NCBI GenBank assembly: GCA_038117265.1
Contig: JAYOFO010000057.1
Span: 1-14,832, forward strand
Direction of reading: 5' to 3'
Origin: JAYPUG01 sp038117265
GTDB taxonomy: Bacteria; Pseudomonadota; Alphaproteobacteria; UBA6615
Length of the DNA stretch: 14,832 nucleotides
Shown: one piece after another, positions 13,390 through 14,832 of the stretch
Numbering within the stretch: the stretch's first letter is position 1
How the letters are laid out: every line of letters begins with the position of its first letter
Notes under the pieces: model-generated
Seen by the model: the letters and a program-made list of their open reading frames with translations, nothing else
The model's database searches: none
What the model was told of the DNA's origin: nothing
Translations under genes and position numbers: made by a program

Positions 13390-14832
13390 TTATTTTCCCG
13401 GTATGACCGGCAACAGCACATGGGACGGGTGATCCGGCCCGGTGTGGACCGTGACCTCCTTGCCGTACACGTCGAGCGGACGGTTGCCCTTCATCTCGTG
13501 CTTGAAGGGGCCGACGCCGTACTGGATACGGCCGGCAATTTCCGGTGAGCCCGGCTCGTAGCCCGGCCACACATAGTCGCGACCGCGCACGCTGAGACCC
13601 AGCCGATAGCCCTCGGGCAGGACGATCGAGGTCGGCCAGATCTCGATGTCGAGTTCGTAGACCTCGCCCGGCGTCAGCGGCTGCACCTCGTCATGGGTGT
13701 GGTAGGGCCGGTAGGGCAGCGTCTTCTCGGGATCGAGCTTGCGGTGCGAGGCACGCAGCCAGCCGATCGCGACCGGCGTGTGCGGATCGTTCGCGCCCTT
13801 GAAGACGATCTCCTTCAGGTCCGGCGTGAAGACGCGCAGCACCAGGAACAGGTCGGCATCCTCCGTCTCCGACGAGACGAACAGCTTGGCCGCGACCGGG
13901 CCGGTGATCTCCGTCTCCCGCTCCATCGGCGGCGTCAGGAAGGTCAGCCCGTCGCCCAGCGCCTCATAGGTCGTGGCGGTCGCCTCGGTCATCGGCGCGT
14001 CGGCGAGCGTGCGCCCGGCCGGCTCGAGATACTTCTTCGTCCACGCGGTGCGCGGGATCGGCCAACCGTCCTCGGCCCGCTCGACATACTTCTCGCCCGG
14101 GTGCCGGACGAGAAGCTGGACGCGCGGCTGCTTGTCCCAGCCGGTGTCCTCGCCTTTCAGGAAATGACCGAAGAAGCGCTTCTGCAGGTCGATGCCGTAA
14201 TCCGTGTAGTAGTGGGTGAAGTGCTCGAGCCCATGCATCTCCAGCCATTTCTGATCGGTGGCCGAGTTCACGAAGCCCTCGGTGTTGCCGCGCGGGTGCA
14301 GGCCGACGCCGCCCCAGTTGCCCGACGAGAGCAGCGGCACGTTGATCTTGGAGAAATCGGGGAAGCGCGCCTTCCAGTAATCGTCGACCAGTGGATGGTC
14401 GAGAATGTCCTTGCCAAAGTCGCGGCGGTTCTGCGCGAGCTCCTCTTCGGTCAGGGTCTCGGGCCCCGAGATCCATTCGCCGTTCATCTTGCTCTTGAGG
14501 CCGTTCTCGCCCTTGCCGTGCTGGCGCGGCACGACCGCCGAGTTGTACCAGACCGACGGGAAGCGGCAGGCGATGCCGCCGTGATGGCCCATGTCGCGGT
14601 AATAGTCGGCCGCACCCTCCCACACGCACATGGCGGCGAGATGCTTGGGCTGGAGCGAGGCCACCTGCCACTGGTTCATGCCGTAATAGGAGATGCCGCT
14701 GGTTCCCACCTTGCCGTTCGACCAGGGCTGGGTGCCGGCCCACTCGATGCAGTCGTGGAAGTCCTTCGCCTCGCGCGCCGACCAGACATCCAGCATGCCC
14801 GGCGAGCGGCCCGCCCCGCGCGAATCCACGCG
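13390..14832 (-). CDS. Second CocE/NonD-family serine hydrolase, paralog of the neighbouring gene (5' partial)
   Basis: The stop TAA is at 13392-13390 and the frame runs off the right edge; alignment with the downstream paralog shows that about 110 N-terminal residues are missing. The first visible codons encode RVDSRGAGRSPG. The nucleophile motif is GISYYG (Ser at visible residue 47 counting from the Val), followed by QPKHLAAMCVWEGAADYYRDM. NWGGVGLHPRGN replaces the Trp-Tyr-Asp acid motif, and HGLEHF provides the His. The C-terminal jelly-roll domain is complete. Compared with its neighbour, the region before the last strands differs (YEPGSPEIAGRIQYGVGPF), which may alter quaternary contacts. 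The two copies are homologous throughout but clearly diverged, so the duplication is old. The GTG that would start a 479-residue product is internal. Confidence 0.9.
   Translation of the reverse strand, partial: RVDSRGAGRSPGMLDVWSAREAKDFHDCIEWAGTQPWSNGKVGTSGISYYGMNQWQVASLQPKHLAAMCVWEGAADYYRDMGHHGGIACRFPSVWYNSAVVPRQHGKGENGLKSKMNGEWISGPETLTEEELAQNRRDFGKDILDHPLVDDYWKARFPDFSKINVPLLSSGNWGGVGLHPRGNTEGFVNSATDQKWLEMHGLEHFTHYYTDYGIDLQKRFFGHFLKGEDTGWDKQPRVQLLVRHPGEKYVERAEDGWPIPRTAWTKKYLEPAGRTLADAPMTEATATTYEALGDGLTFLTPPMERETEITGPVAAKLFVSSETEDADLFLVLRVFTPDLKEIVFKGANDPHTPVAIGWLRASHRKLDPEKTLPYRPYHTHDEVQPLTPGEVYELDIEIWPTSIVLPEGYRLGLSVRGRDYVWPGYEPGSPEIAGRIQYGVGPFKHEMKGNRPLDVYGKEVTVHTGPDHPSHVLLPVIPGK

Overview
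The window is GC-rich, densely coding bacterial DNA with G/C-ending codons and clear Shine-Dalgarno sequences. It also uses several GTG starts and one probable TTG start. The gene content fits a chromosomal segment of a catabolically versatile proteobacterium, most likely an alphaproteobacterium. That placement is an inference from composition and protein style; no rRNA or other marker gene is present. I see no tRNA, rRNA, CRISPR array, insertion sequence or phage module.

Left part (1-6187). The left edge holds the 3' end of a + strand gene that joins a hydantoinase-B-type C-terminus to a zinc-ribbon domain like the acetone carboxylase gamma subunit. Facing it is a - strand block read from right to left: enoyl-CoA hydratase/isomerase (6087-5293), acyl-CoA dehydrogenase (5280-4108), acyl-CoA ligase (4086-2428), alpha/beta hydrolase (2302-1361) with a good intrinsic terminator behind it, and a disabled amidohydrolase (1273-452). 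The first three are packed with 12-21 nt gaps and look like one operon. It would activate an unknown organic acid to its CoA thioester, desaturate it, and then hydrate, hydrolyse or isomerise it. Both the dehydrogenase and the crotonase-fold enzyme lack the textbook catalytic residues at the usual positions. No thiolase is in the window.

Middle part (6188-9071). Still on the - strand are a DUF2786-type protein whose probable start is a non-canonical ATC codon, a CNT/NupC-type concentrative transporter, and a small YCII-family protein. Next comes a gap of about 600 nt with no intact gene. It contains two strong hairpins, a repeated decamer, and on the + strand a decayed C-terminal fragment of a ShlB/FhaC-type (TpsB) outer-membrane secretion protein.

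Right part (9072-14832). On the + strand are a short-chain dehydrogenase preceded by a perfect 8-bp-arm palindrome, homogentisate 1,2-dioxygenase (hmgA) with its own sigma70-like promoter, and a small three-helix membrane protein with an uncertain start. Convergent to these, on the - strand, are two tandem paralogous CocE/NonD-type (X-Pro dipeptidyl-peptidase S15-like) hydrolases; the upstream one runs off the right edge.

Overall this is an accessory catabolic region: acyl-CoA-type acid degradation, tyrosine/phenylacetate-type ring cleavage (hmgA), uptake (CNT) and several serine hydrolases. It carries signs of decay, namely one pseudogene with two lesions, one gene remnant and two genes with damaged or unusual starts. 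I found no clearly novel multi-gene system. The best leads are the atypical active sites in the acyl-CoA operon, the ATC start, the hydantoinase-gamma fusion, and the twin hydrolases lacking the usual acid residue.
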